Shown one piece after another: positions 12,101 through 22,790 of a stretch of DNA of 64,000 nt. The stretch is from Corynespora cassiicola (Eukaryota; Ascomycota; Dothideomycetes; Pleosporales; Corynesporascaceae). Where the stretch lies: the NCBI GenBank assembly GCA_022059125.1, contig JAEUWY010000015.1, positions 1,488,001 through 1,552,000 of the forward strand. The letters are read 5' to 3'. The notes under the pieces are model-generated. The model ran no database searches and had not been told where the DNA came from. It saw nothing but the letters and a program-made list of their open reading frames with translations. The stretch's first letter is position 1. Each line of letters starts with the position of its first letter. The translations under genes were made by a program, and so were the position numbers.

Positions 12101-12958
12101 AAGACGGTGGCTGATCGGCGAGAGCAGGCCTTGAGAAGCAAGAATTTAGCAATCGAGGAGGTCGGCAAAGCAGAGGAGCGCAAGACGGCCTGGGAGGGAA
12201 AGTGCCAAACGAAACGTAACGATGTCCGAGAGTTTATCGAACAAGCCGAGTCAATCTGCCCGCGAGTGGAGGTTCCAGCCGGCGCTACGTTTGAGTCCTT
12301 GGGCAACAAACTGGCAAGACTCCAGAAAACACGAGAGGAGAACGAGAAGCAGCTTGGTGGATCGGAGGAGGAGCTAGTACGAGCCGCTAATCAGGCGAAG
12401 GAGAGGCACAAGCAAGCGCGGGAGCAATTGCACAGTGTCCAAGCGGTGCGCGCCTACTTGAAAGGCTCGTTGGAGAACCGCCAACTGCGATGGAAGAGGT
12501 TCCGGCAGGACATTTCGCTGCGAGCCCGCGTCACGTTCAACTACCTGCTCAGTGAACGGCAGTTCCGAGGAAGTCTCAACATCGACCACAAGTCGAAGCA
12601 GCTCGACATCCACGTCCAGCCAGACATCACCGTCAATAGCAATACCGGGCGCCAGACCAAGACACTGTCTGGCGGCGAAAAGTCGTTCTCGACCATCTGT
12701 CTTTTGTTGGCGCTGTGGGATGCCATGGGATCTCCGATACGCTGCCTGGATGAGTTCGACGTGTTCATGGACAGTGTCAACCGCGAGGCCAGCATGAAGC
12801 TGATGGTCCAAGCGGCTCGACGCGCCATCGGGCGGCAGTACATCCTGATCTCTCCGCAGGCCATGGGCAACCTGCCACGAATGGACGACGTTACCATCAT
12901 CCGCATGCGAGACCCAGAGCGCGGGCAGACGACGTTGAACTTTGAAAGGCGGAGGTAG
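9152..12958 (+). CDS. smc6: Structural maintenance of chromosomes protein 6 (SMC6)
   Basis: ATPase of the nuclear Smc5-Smc6 complex, which works in recombinational repair and replication-fork stability. Exons: 9152-9238, 9290-9711, 9761-10280, 10331-10558, 10611-11170, 11224-11317, 11374-11645, 11695-12958, summing to 3447 bases, 1148 residues, usual for the family. Seen: Walker A GHNGSGKS near residue 131; the conserved stretch ALQVDNPMNVLTQDMARQFL; two long coiled coils flanking a hinge; the ABC signature LSGGEKS near residue 1052; Walker B RCLDEFDVFMD near 1080; and C-terminal QYILISPQ. NPMNVLTQDMA sets Smc6 apart from Smc5. All seven introns are 49-56 bases with GT..AG ends. The start ATG gives a basic, acidic-patch N-terminus as in other Smc6 proteins. 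Confidence 0.96.
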
Positions 12959-13629
12959 ATGATTGCGGGGTGGCTTGGGGCGGGGCTTGGGAGCACGGCG
13001 TTGGGTGCGGCGCACGTGTTTGGCATTCTGAGATATGGTGATACCCACTAGGCGTTGGTCCATGGAAGGCGCATGGAGTTCAGCGCGGACCAGACTCATG
13101 GGTTTGTTTTTTTGTTTTTTTGCATCTTTGGTGTACATTTAGCTGGCGGGCACGGATCCGTTGAGGGGGGCATGAAACAAGGCTGGGGCAGGCTCGGGCA
13201 GCGACGGGCAGGCTCGCGGCAATAGTCAAGCAGGCAGAGTTGAAGCAGGCAGTGCAGCGCAGCGCAGCGCAGGCAGGCAAGTGAAGAGGCCCGGAAGCGG
13301 TGCGCGATGGCCTCAGTGCGGGCGTGGCCCCGGGCTAGAGGGCTCTGGTGCAGGGGCTTGAGTTCTTCGGAACTCAGGCGGTCTGTCGATCGTGCAGGGT
13401 CTCCTGTGGGGCCGGCGCGTGATTGGGCAAGCGTAAAGAGCGCTTTCCCCGGCAGCCGCGACCTGGGCAACCACACATCAGACACCAGCAACCGTCCTCT
13501 TACAGCGCAGAACTCGACACACCAAACGAAGTCCGCCCGCTGCTGCCCTGTCCTCTGACCGTGTAGCCCTCTCTCCATGAGGGTTCATGCCTTCCGCTCT
13601 CTTGTGAGACGTGCCTGTCTCTGAATAGC
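12959..13629. other. Intergenic, no supported gene
   Basis: 671 bases between SMC6 and the F-box gene, both on plus. There is a T-run around 13106-13120 just after the SMC6 stop and a short GCAGC-type reiteration near 13250-13280. Overlapping ORFs on minus show no recognisable domain. It must include the F-box gene promoter. Confidence 0.5.
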
Positions 13630-16531
13630 ATGGCTTCCTCCCCGCCCTCTCTCCCCGTCACGCCCCGGACCGCCTCACCTTCGCCGTTTGACGATGACCT
13701 GAACCCTACTTCGCCTGCCCCCTCTCAGGACGACGCGCCCGCCATACCAAACCAGCCCGATGCCGATGCCGACGCCGACGGCCACTGGGGCCCGGCCTCG
13801 AGCCCCGGCGCAAGCCCGCAGCTTTCGCACTGCGACGCTGTCAACAAACCGCCCAAGGGCAAGGAAAGGGCCAAGAAGACCCCTCTGAGGCTGCTCGACC
13901 TCCCTGTCGACATTCTCAAGGAGATCATCCACCAGGTAGGCACCCTGGGCCCGCGTTGAGATGCGCCGCCGTCCAGGCTGACAGTGCGAACACAGCTGCC
14001 GCACACCAACGACCTCACATCGCTCGCCCTCTGCCACTCTGCCCTTCACCGTCTGACTATTCCGTGCATCTACTCGCGCTTCGATATCGTCTGGCCTGAC
14101 GAGAGCACGCATACGGAGCCACGGTCCGGCGTGGACGCCCTGACATACGGCCTGGCGACGCTCGTCATGGGCCAAGAAAGCTTTCCGCACCAAAACCGCC
14201 CGCGACCAGAGTCCACCGCTATCACAGGCCCGCAAAAGCCTCTCCCCACGCCATATCCAATCCCCCGCCGACGGTTCGGCAACTACTATGCGCAGTTCAC
14301 CAAGAAATTCTCCCTAGGCAACGGTCCGGCCGCGTGGGTTCAAGAGTACATGATATCAAAGGAAGGCGGCAAGATGCTCGGCACTCTCGTTGCGCTCGCC
14401 GTGGCCCGCATGATCAATCTCGAAACCTTCGTTTGGGACATGCCAACAGGTGTCCTCCGCGATGTCTGGCTAGCACTCTCTAGCCTTGCTGATCGGACCG
14501 ACGGCGAGGACTGTCGACTGGAGCGCCTGTGGATACGATGGCATGACAACACCACTGAATCTTCTATTCCAGCTCCTCCACCTCCCATGATATTGAACAA
14601 CGTGCCACCGCCGCCCAACACGACGCATCCCAGCGGAGTCGGTGCAGCCCAGGCCCCCATGGTTGTCCCGCAAGCATTCCCAGCCGCTATGGCGCCAGCC
14701 ATCGATCGGGTGGAGCACCCTACCTTCTCTATAATCCCCCCTCTGAAGAGTCTGAGCGTCCTGGACATAGATGAGTTGCCCTACTTGGATGAAATGAGCG
14801 TTCTCATAGCTAGATCGCAGCGAAAGCTCAGAGAATTGAGAGTGGGCATTGCTCCACATGCGCAACAGCGAGACTGGGTGACGGCATGGGAAGGTGAAGG
14901 TATCCAGCAGGTTGACTACAACAGCAATTGGTCCGGCATCACCTCCATTGGCGAGAAGAGGCTGGGTGGTGTTCTCGGCATTCTGGTCGGAAGGGTTCAC
15001 AATCTGCGCCACACCGACGAGCCTACGAGTAAACCTGGTAATGTCGGAGCGGCCGATCGACCGACGGAAAACACTGCCGTGAAAACCGGTACAACACACG
15101 GCCTGCCTTCCTATCCTACGCCAGCAACGCATGACAGGGAACCGGAACACGGCGCGGATCAGTCTGGAATTCTATTGAACGAATCCACTGTGCCGGAAGG
15201 CGTTAGTCTTCTGAACGACAGCCATCCACTCAGCACCGACCAAGTTGCACAGCATACGAACAACTCAGACCACCCTTCGGACGCCACTCTTTTGGTCAAG
15301 CCAGCTACAGCTCCCAAGCACAATAGTGGTACCTCCGAAGCAGAGCCAAGCAGTCCGGCTGCGCCTAAACTAAACGGAAAGCTCAAGCTTGAAGTCCTCG
15401 AACTCGAGCGGGTTCCACTTTCGGTCTCAGTGCTGATGCGGGCATTTGATTGGCCGATGCTGACCACTCTGACCTTGTTGCATTGCAATAATCATGAACA
15501 GCTGTGGAAATCGCTGAGACGTGCTTATACACCTCGATCGCCATACCCCGCTGGCTCATCGACACCGTCGAAAGCGTACAAGGCTTCGTACACGCTTCGC
15601 TCCGAATACCAGTTAAACCTGAAAAAGATCCACACTAACACCGTCTCGCCGTCGTTGATTTCTTTTCTAAAAGAGACGCTTGCACCCAACAGCCTGGAGG
15701 TGCTTTTCCTCCAAGAAGGCAGATCATATCCCTCAAATGTCACCGTTGACGCAATCTATCGGGGTCCTCTGAAGAGGCATCGTGCAAGTCTGAAGAAATT
15801 GATGATTGATAGTAGTGAAAAAGGTCCAGATGGACACGCCACTACTAGTCCGAGATGGAGAAGGTGGATGTTGAACCGGGAAATCATGACTTTCATTACA
15901 AGTGGACGCATGAACAGTCTCCGAGAGCTTGCGGTATCCATTGACTACAAAGATTGGGTAAGCATAGCGGTCCATGAGAACTTACACAGGCACTAATATT
16001 CAGCAGCACCACTTCCTCCAACGGCTACCTTTGATACCCCACATTCGATCCTTGTATATTCCATTCATTGCCGACCATGCCCACGGCAATAACATTGACC
16101 CGCGCGAACTCGCTTATCAGATCCTCGACATTGTCCACCTGCGGCCTGAGATTGAGCTTTGCTACATGGGTCTATCTAGTAAATGTTTTGAGATACTCGA
16201 GAACCGACCCTCCAATTACGACCTCCGGCATGACATGCATGTGAACGATGGCGCGGGGCCTGGTTATGTTGCTCACGATCCCATGATGTCAGATGACGAG
16301 TCCGAGGTGACAGAAGATGAAGACGAAGACGATCTGGACGGTGGACTGGGCCCATCTGGCGACCATGCAGCTTCGGATTCGGAAGGCTCGGACGAAGCTG
16401 ACGACGATTCTGATGATGACTCATTCCTGCAGGACAGCCAGAAAGGCCCCAAGCTTCGTGTAAGAGAAATACTCTTTTACGAAGAAAGAGTCGAGGCGTT
16501 CCGTCGTCGGCATGGTGTTCTCCGGCCCTAA
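13630..16531 (+). CDS. F-box domain protein with acidic C-terminus
   Basis: Probable substrate receptor for an SCF-type cullin-RING ubiquitin ligase. Exons 13630-13935, 13996-15957 and 16004-16531 sum to 2796 bases, 931 residues. Removing the first intron joins LRLLDLPVDILKEIIHQ to LPHTNDLTSLALCHSALHRL, rebuilding an F-box at about residues 86-125. The rest is long and leucine-containing without an LRR or WD pattern I can define, with a Pro-rich loop (near residue 295) and a disordered 440-560 stretch. The third exon ends in a strongly acidic Asp/Glu/Ser run (about residues 855-900). Introns carry CACTAAT- or GCTGAC-like branch sites. The substrate cannot be inferred. Confidence 0.85.
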
Positions 16532-17151
16532 GGATCGGTGTTTCGGTGGTTAACGATTTGGCAACGCATTTAATGGTTCAACTTGAGCGGGAAACATGGT
16601 GGTGCAATGGCGCATCTGCAGGGATTCTTTATTTCGGAGTTTGACGGTTTACCGACTGTCCCTGAGACTGAGTGCATGCATAACTCAATGCAACCAGGCC
16701 TTGGTCAGTTTCCAAAATATTTCATTCATGTAGTTCTAGATAATTCGGTTTGCACGTCAATGTAGCGCCTCGGATATATCACAGCAACGATGGTGCGATC
16801 TTGTATTGTAAATTCACAAATGGAACTCGGTCCAAGTGTCGTTGGATTGCTAACGAAGGAACTTCCAAGGTTCAGATATCAACCTACACTCATCTGGTAA
16901 AGTAAGTAGGTGCTTACACGTGAGTGCGCGATATTGGTCCGTGCGGTAATCTCGCAAACGACGAGCTGCTTCGTTGCCCCAAACAAAGACGACCACCTGG
17001 GCGCGACAACCCGCGCCACGAAAGATCATGCCGAACCACCCCTCCTGCAAACCCATACTCTCTTTACGATCGCGACCAGTCCGACCGTGAGCATTCGACG
17101 CCCCATCCATATCGACAGAAGCTACAAAGCGGGGTTGGCAGGCTCTCCGCA
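16532..17151. other. Intergenic, no supported gene
   Basis: 620 bases between the F-box gene and APC2. The APC2 frame stays open upstream of its ATG to about 16924 but without an ATG, so I treat this as leader and promoter. Nothing else seen. Confidence 0.5.
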
Positions 17152-19964
17152 ATGGATTACCAGCGCCGCGTCTTCTCGACCCTCTTCCCTACGCCCTGGC
17201 ACCAACACACGACGCCTACACCTGTATCAACTCCAGACTTGGGACATTCTGCGCGGGGCTCATCATTCAGCGGGCCTTCTAATACCAATCTGCCCAGCGA
17301 GAACCGCGCGGTGAAGCGCAATGCCGCTTGGAGCACGGCGACACGCTTCCTGAGTCTGCCCAGGGATACAGCTTTCGATCTCCCGAGAGTCCACAAGAAC
17401 CGTGAAATCGAGGCAGCACTACAATACTTGCTTGCGGGAGAAGGGAAGAGCCAAGGCGCGCATGAGCAGTCGCTGATTGATTGGTATACAAATGAGGCTC
17501 GCATACATTTTGCAACGCTGGTGCGCCCGGTGGTGGAGTCACTCTGGGAAGAGGTGAATAGCCCCACAACATCTCATGCCTTTAGGTTCTCACACAAATT
17601 CCAGGAGATCCCACTTTCAAGCTGTTGGAAGGTCCTCGAGGAGACCCAGCGTTCGCTGGAACAGGTCCAGAACATCTATCTCCAGCCATTCAACGGCCAC
17701 CTTCTTCCTATCCTTATACATAGTGCCCAAAGCTCCGCATCTGCAACTCGATCAAATAAATCCACGGATTCCTCCGAAGTAGACTCTCCCGATGCCGTAA
17801 ACCGAACGTTTCGCCGAGACCTTCACTCCGTCTTCGTTCACTGCATCCCACTCCAACGTTATGCGAAGACGATCGAATTTGTGCTGTATGACTCGGGATG
17901 CAATGTTTTCCGCATGGAGTCACGGGCAGATGGATTTCGTACCACGAACCGTATTGCACACAGATCTCGCATGGTTAAACTCCTGCGCGGATTGGAGCGG
18001 GTTGGTCTTGGAGGAGAAAGCACACAGAAAGCGTTTGGACATGCAATGCACAAGCTGCTGGACGAATTCATCTACAGCGAATATCAAAAAGTGGACTGGG
18101 TCTCCAAAGACTCGGTTGTTCCGTACCTGCGCCAGTGGGTCGAAGATGGATTCTGCCCATTTGTAGAGTTGGTGATGGAGTGTTTGAAATGCGATCCAAG
18201 TCATGTCCTGCCGACCGAACTACAACAATGGCAGGATATGGCTTTGGGGCGGCTGGGAAGATGCCGTGTGGAGCGATTGTTTGACTTTGTGCTCAATTTG
18301 GACATGAGCTTGGGCGCAATCCGGGATTTAAAGGTAATTAATCCTCTTCACATTGCCTCAAAAATGAGAAGTACTCACGTTGGAGACAGCACTTTCTGAA
18401 GGCCGAAAGGGCGAAACAAACTCTTACGGCCAGCTTCTCACAACAAGTTACGAGGCGATTGCTGCATGCCGGCGCCACAACAACCTACATTCTGAACGTT
18501 TACATTTCGATTATCAAAGCCTTTCATGAGTTGGAGCCGAATGGTGTCCTTCTAGAGCGTGTTGCGAGGCCTATTCGCAGGTATCTCAAAGAGCGAGCCG
18601 ACACAGCTCGCATCATCATCACCAGTCTCCTCACAGATGTCGATGAGGATATCTGGAGCAAGCCTGGGGCTGCAGCGGATCTTTCATTGGAGATTGCAAA
18701 GGAAATGACCAATCCATTCGCCAACTTCAACCAGGATGCTGATGAAGAGCTGAATTGGAACGACATGAATTGGCAGCCACTTCCTTCAGACGCCTCGCCT
18801 GACTACAAAAAGTCAAAGGTGCAGGATGTCATTTGGTTCTTGTTGACTCTCTGGGACAGGGAAGACTTTGTCAGCGAGCTGAAGAACATCTTCGGCGACC
18901 ACTTACTCCGGTGTCAAGATCCTGACTATGTAAAGGAGATCCGACTCTTGGAACTCATCAAAATTCGACTGGGTGACGACAAACTGCAAGCATGCGAGGT
19001 CATGTTACGCGATGTTCTAGAGTCGCGACGGATCAATGCGACCATCCAAAATGGAAGCCGGACTGATTTGCGGACACCGGATCAGCACCAAGGCCGAGAG
19101 CTGGAGACTCCAGACGGTCCCGGTCCAAGGACACCTCGTCCACGCCGTCCAAATGCTTCTGGTCAGACTCTGCATCCCCCAGCAACGCCTTCATCCGAAC
19201 AGCCCGATGGTCCCAAACTCAATGCCCAAATTGTGTCTTCGTTCTTCTGGCCATTGCTTCGCGATGACGAGTTCCGCGTTCCTGCTCAGGTGCAGGGCCT
19301 GCAGAAACAATACGAATCTCGCTTCGAGCAGATCAAAGGCATGCGCAAGCTGCGGTGGATGAATGCTTTAGGCGATGTCTCCATCACTCTCGAGTTCGAT
19401 GACCGGACCGAAGAATTCGAAAAATTGACGCCCTGGCAGGTCAGCGTTGTCCATGCTTTCCAGCCTCAGCCTGGCGAAGAGTGGGCCGAGAAGGGCAAGA
19501 AAGAGCAGGGCATCACCCGAAACATCGACCAGGTCGTAGACTTACTGCAAATGGATGAAGACCTCGTCCGCCGCGCTGTGGCCTTTTGGGTCGGCAAGTC
19601 TGTCCTCCGCCAGGTCTCGCCCGATACGTACACTGTCATCGAGCGTCTCACGCCCAACAATCAGGACTCGGACGCCGCAGCTGCCGCGCAGGAACTTGCC
19701 GAAGTCCAGGCACAGGAGGCGACGGCAGTGAAGTCGCAGGCAGATCTTCTCATGGAAAAGAAGGACGTTTACATGAATTTCATCTTCGGCATGTTGACCG
19801 TTCAGCGCAAACTTCCCGTCTCAAGGATCCACATGATGTTGAGGTCGATCCTCCAGGGCGGCTTTCCATTTGGCGAGGCAGAGGTTCGGACTCTTTTGGC
19901 CCTCATGGAGAAGGAAGAGCGGGCGGTGGAACTTGGCGGGGACGTCTGGAGCGCGAAAAAATGA
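17152..19964 (+). CDS. apc2: Anaphase-promoting complex subunit 2 (APC2), cullin family
   Basis: Cullin-like catalytic-core subunit of the APC/C that binds the RING protein Apc11. Exon 1 is 17152-18333 and exon 2 is 18390-19964; the 56-base intron joins IRDLK to HFLKAERAKQTL in phase, giving 918 residues. Seen: helical N-terminal repeats; RINATIQ and the cullin-homology stretch QIVSSFFWPLL (near residue 673) followed by YESRFEQIKGMRKLRWM and VSITLEFDDR; and a C-terminal winged-helix part with LPVSRIHMMLRSIL near residue 860, typical of the APC2 C-terminal domain. The ATG at 17152 is the first in frame. APC1 lies upstream in the same window, so two subunits of the same ligase are linked. Confidence 0.94.
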
Positions 19965-20387
19965 GCAAAATGTTTTGCGTAAGAGATGCCGTAAAGTTAG
20001 TTTTTCTTTTTTGCCCGCCGGCCACGAGGGTGTTGAGAGCATATGGTTCGGAGTTTGGGAGATACTAAAGCAGTTTTTTTGGCATGGCTGACTGACCGAG
20101 ATACCAATGGCGCCCTCATTAAGCGCCAAAACATGTGGTTGGGGGGGGGCCATGCTTTTTTGCATGAGCTTTTGCTCTTCTCATGTCTGGGCGCGGAGTT
20201 TGATTTGTGTTTAACATGGCTATCATCACGAGTTGCTAAGCATTACGACGCGGGCTCGACCTGCGAATCAACGAAAGCAATTATGACGGATGGAAACGAG
20301 CGACGTTCTTTATGTGTATGTGTATGCGTGTCTAAGTGCTGTATGTTCTAACATGCATCATGTATGCGGCCAGCGTCTCCGACTTGT
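19965..20387. terminator. 3' region between convergent APC2 and decarboxylase
   Basis: 423 bases between two facing stop codons, so it holds both 3' UTRs and poly(A) sites. It contains a G-run at about 20142-20150 and a (TG)-rich stretch near 20310-20330. No gene seen. Confidence 0.5.
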
Positions 20388-22245
20388 CTAATACCCCAGC
20401 TCGGCAGCGCACTCGTCAATGGCCTTGACAAGCCCATCCAACGTTCCCCTCCTCGTGCCCCCGTTCACCACCACCCTGAAGAACTTGCCCTGCTCTCCAG
20501 GACTGTAATCAATCATGAAGCCCCTGCCAATCAGCTTTTTAGCCACCTCGGCCGTAACCCTGCCATTGCGCTCCTTGTCCTCGCCCAAAACACCCCCCTT
20601 GGCATAGTAAAAGCACACCTGCAAGCACGGCAACGGCTCAGGGCTAATGACCCTAAAGTTCCCATTCCGCTTGAGCACCTCGAGCAGGTAGTCTGCATTC
20701 TCAAACGCCTTGCCGACGAGCTCCTCAAAGTGCCTCTCGCCATAGTACGTCAGCGCGAGAAACAACTTCAAGCTATCCGCCCTCCTCCCACACTGCGGCG
20801 TCAGATCCGCCAGGTCGAACACTTGGTCCACGCCCTCGCCCGCCTCGGCCTCGTCGTGGAACAGGTACCCGGCAGGCAGCGTCATGGCAGCGCGGAACTG
20901 GCGCATGTCGCGGCCCAGGAGGAACGAGCACGTCATGGGCACGCCCAGCATCTTGTGCGGCGTCACCGCAATGCTGTCCGCCATGTCCGCGCCCCGGAGG
21001 CGCTCCCCGCGGTGCGCGCTGCTGAACACGACGCTGCCGCCCCACGAGCCGTCAATGTGGAGCCACAGGTTGTTGGCGCGGCACACGGCGCTCAGCTCGG
21101 CGAAGGGGTCAAACGACCCCAGCACTGTGGTCCCCGCCGTCGCATTCACAAAGAACGGGGTCTCGCCTCGGGCCTTGCTCTCCCCGACCAGCCGCTCGAG
21201 CTCCGAGGGGAGCATCTGGCCCGTGGACGCGTCGACGGGGACGGGAATGACGTTTTTGCTGCCGAGGCCGAACATTTGGGCCGCCTTCTCCATTGAGTAG
21301 TGGCCGTGGGCCGAGGTGAAGATGGAGAAGCGGTGGGCGGCATTTCCGTCCGTCTTGGTGGATGGGTACAGCGTGTTGCGCGCGATCACGATGGCGGTGC
21401 TGTTGCTGGCGCTGCCGCCGGGTTGGGAGATGCCGCCCGAGTGGGTGGGGGGCAGGTTGAAGAGGTTGGCCAGGTATTTTGTCGTGTGCTTTTCGATGAG
21501 GGTGAGGACGGGGGAGACTTGGTAGACGTGGGCCTTTTTTTTTTCCGGCGGCGGTTAGTTGGGCTGGAGGGGGGAGGAAGGGGAGGGGAGGGGACATACG
21601 TTGGTGTTCAGGGCTGCGAGTAGGAGTTCGGAGACGAGGCCGACCTGGGGTAGAAGAGTCGTGTCAGTAGACGCACGTTATTCGAGAAGCTTGACGGGCC
21701 TATCAAGCAGATGGTGTGGGCCATCTGCCACCATCGACCTGGAAATGACTCACTGCATTGGTAGCCCCATATAGCTTGTCCATGAACCCCTGGTCCCACG
21801 TGTTGACACTGTACTTGAGCACCTTGTCCACAATCTCCACCAGCCCTTCCTTTCCTCCTCTTCCCTCCGGTATGCCAAGGTTCAAGATCTGCTGAAGCTT
21901 TTGCGGGGGGTGGTGCTCGACGAGCGTGGTCCTAGGCCCCCCATCGGGAACCGCGAGGCCATGGCCAGTATGCTTCGTTTTTGCATCCTCATCTGCACTC
22001 CGGATGAAGGGGATGATGAGCGATTGGATTGCGTCGAGGAGCTACGCTGCGTGGTCAGTACCGGAGCACCACGATTGCAATTGCTTGGTCCCCGAGAGAA
22101 ATGGATGACACCACCACGTATCTTCCCTTTTATGTAACATCCGGAACCCCGGCCGGAAAAGTAAAGTGCGTACCTCTTTAACTTCGTCAGCCCTGTTCAA
22201 GGGTGCTTCGGTACCGTTGCGCCGGGTGGCGCCATTAGATGCCAT
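20388..22245 (-). CDS. PLP-dependent group II amino-acid decarboxylase
   Basis: Fold-type I decarboxylase of the glutamate/cysteine-sulfinate/aromatic-amino-acid family; the substrate cannot be fixed by eye. Exons on minus: 22245-22174, 22041-21754, 21644-21600, 21533-20388, total 1551 bases, 516 residues. Seen: YQVSPVLTLIEKHT; HFSIFTSAHGHYSMEKAA-type segment; FVNATAGTTVLGSFDP; LHIDGSWGGS with the cofactor-contacting Asp; and the Schiff-base lysine in AVTPHKMLGVP near residue 328. The third intron ends in an A-run before AG with CTAAC upstream, an unusual acceptor, yet the frame and the conserved NTN-AHVYQVSP junction support it. The N-terminal 24 residues are on a tiny first exon. No targeting signal obvious. 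Confidence 0.88.
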
Positions 22246-22790
22246 GGCAGATCAAACGACGCACGGATGCGGGCGGGATTTAAGGTTTTGGGGAGGGGAT
22301 GGGAAAAAAAGAAATGCGACTGCGTATAGCTTCTAGGTGCGTTAAAAAAATCAGGTGCTTGAAGAAATAAGCAATGCGAGGGACGGGACCAGGGGTCCTG
22401 GTGGTGGGTAATGCACGTCACTACTAGTTGCTGCTAGCGAAGAACGTCGACATCAAGACTTTATGTGCCCGGTACTATCAGCTGTGAGTCAATTGGGCCT
22501 TGGATTTTGAGGCCTCGGTTGGAAGTCGCGGGTAAACAGCATGTCCTGTACGTCCTGGCTACTCCTTGGAGGAATGAGGATTCACTTGAAAGGGTATGGC
22601 CGAATGAGCTTACGGACGGTAGTATACAGTCATTCTGAAAATTGCCGGCAGAAAAGGCTCACCGCAAAAGCCGCCGAATCCCAAAAAGGTATCTAGATAT
22701 CGAATCAAAGATCATACATTTTAGATGCCGACCCACCCTGAAAACGCCGCCTCTCACGTGCTCGAGCATCCAACAACGCCATCTGACCAA
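22246..22790. other. Intergenic, no supported gene
   Basis: 545 bases between NOP9 and the decarboxylase, both on minus. It holds the NOP9 3' end and the decarboxylase promoter. An A-box-like stretch on minus next to the NOP9 stop was examined for a tRNA and rejected. Nothing else seen. Confidence 0.5.

Noticed and set aside
20364..21296. 310-codon plus-strand ORF opposite the decarboxylase
   Set aside because: Antisense shadow of a confidently recognised PLP enzyme; Arg/His/Leu-rich translation with no domain.
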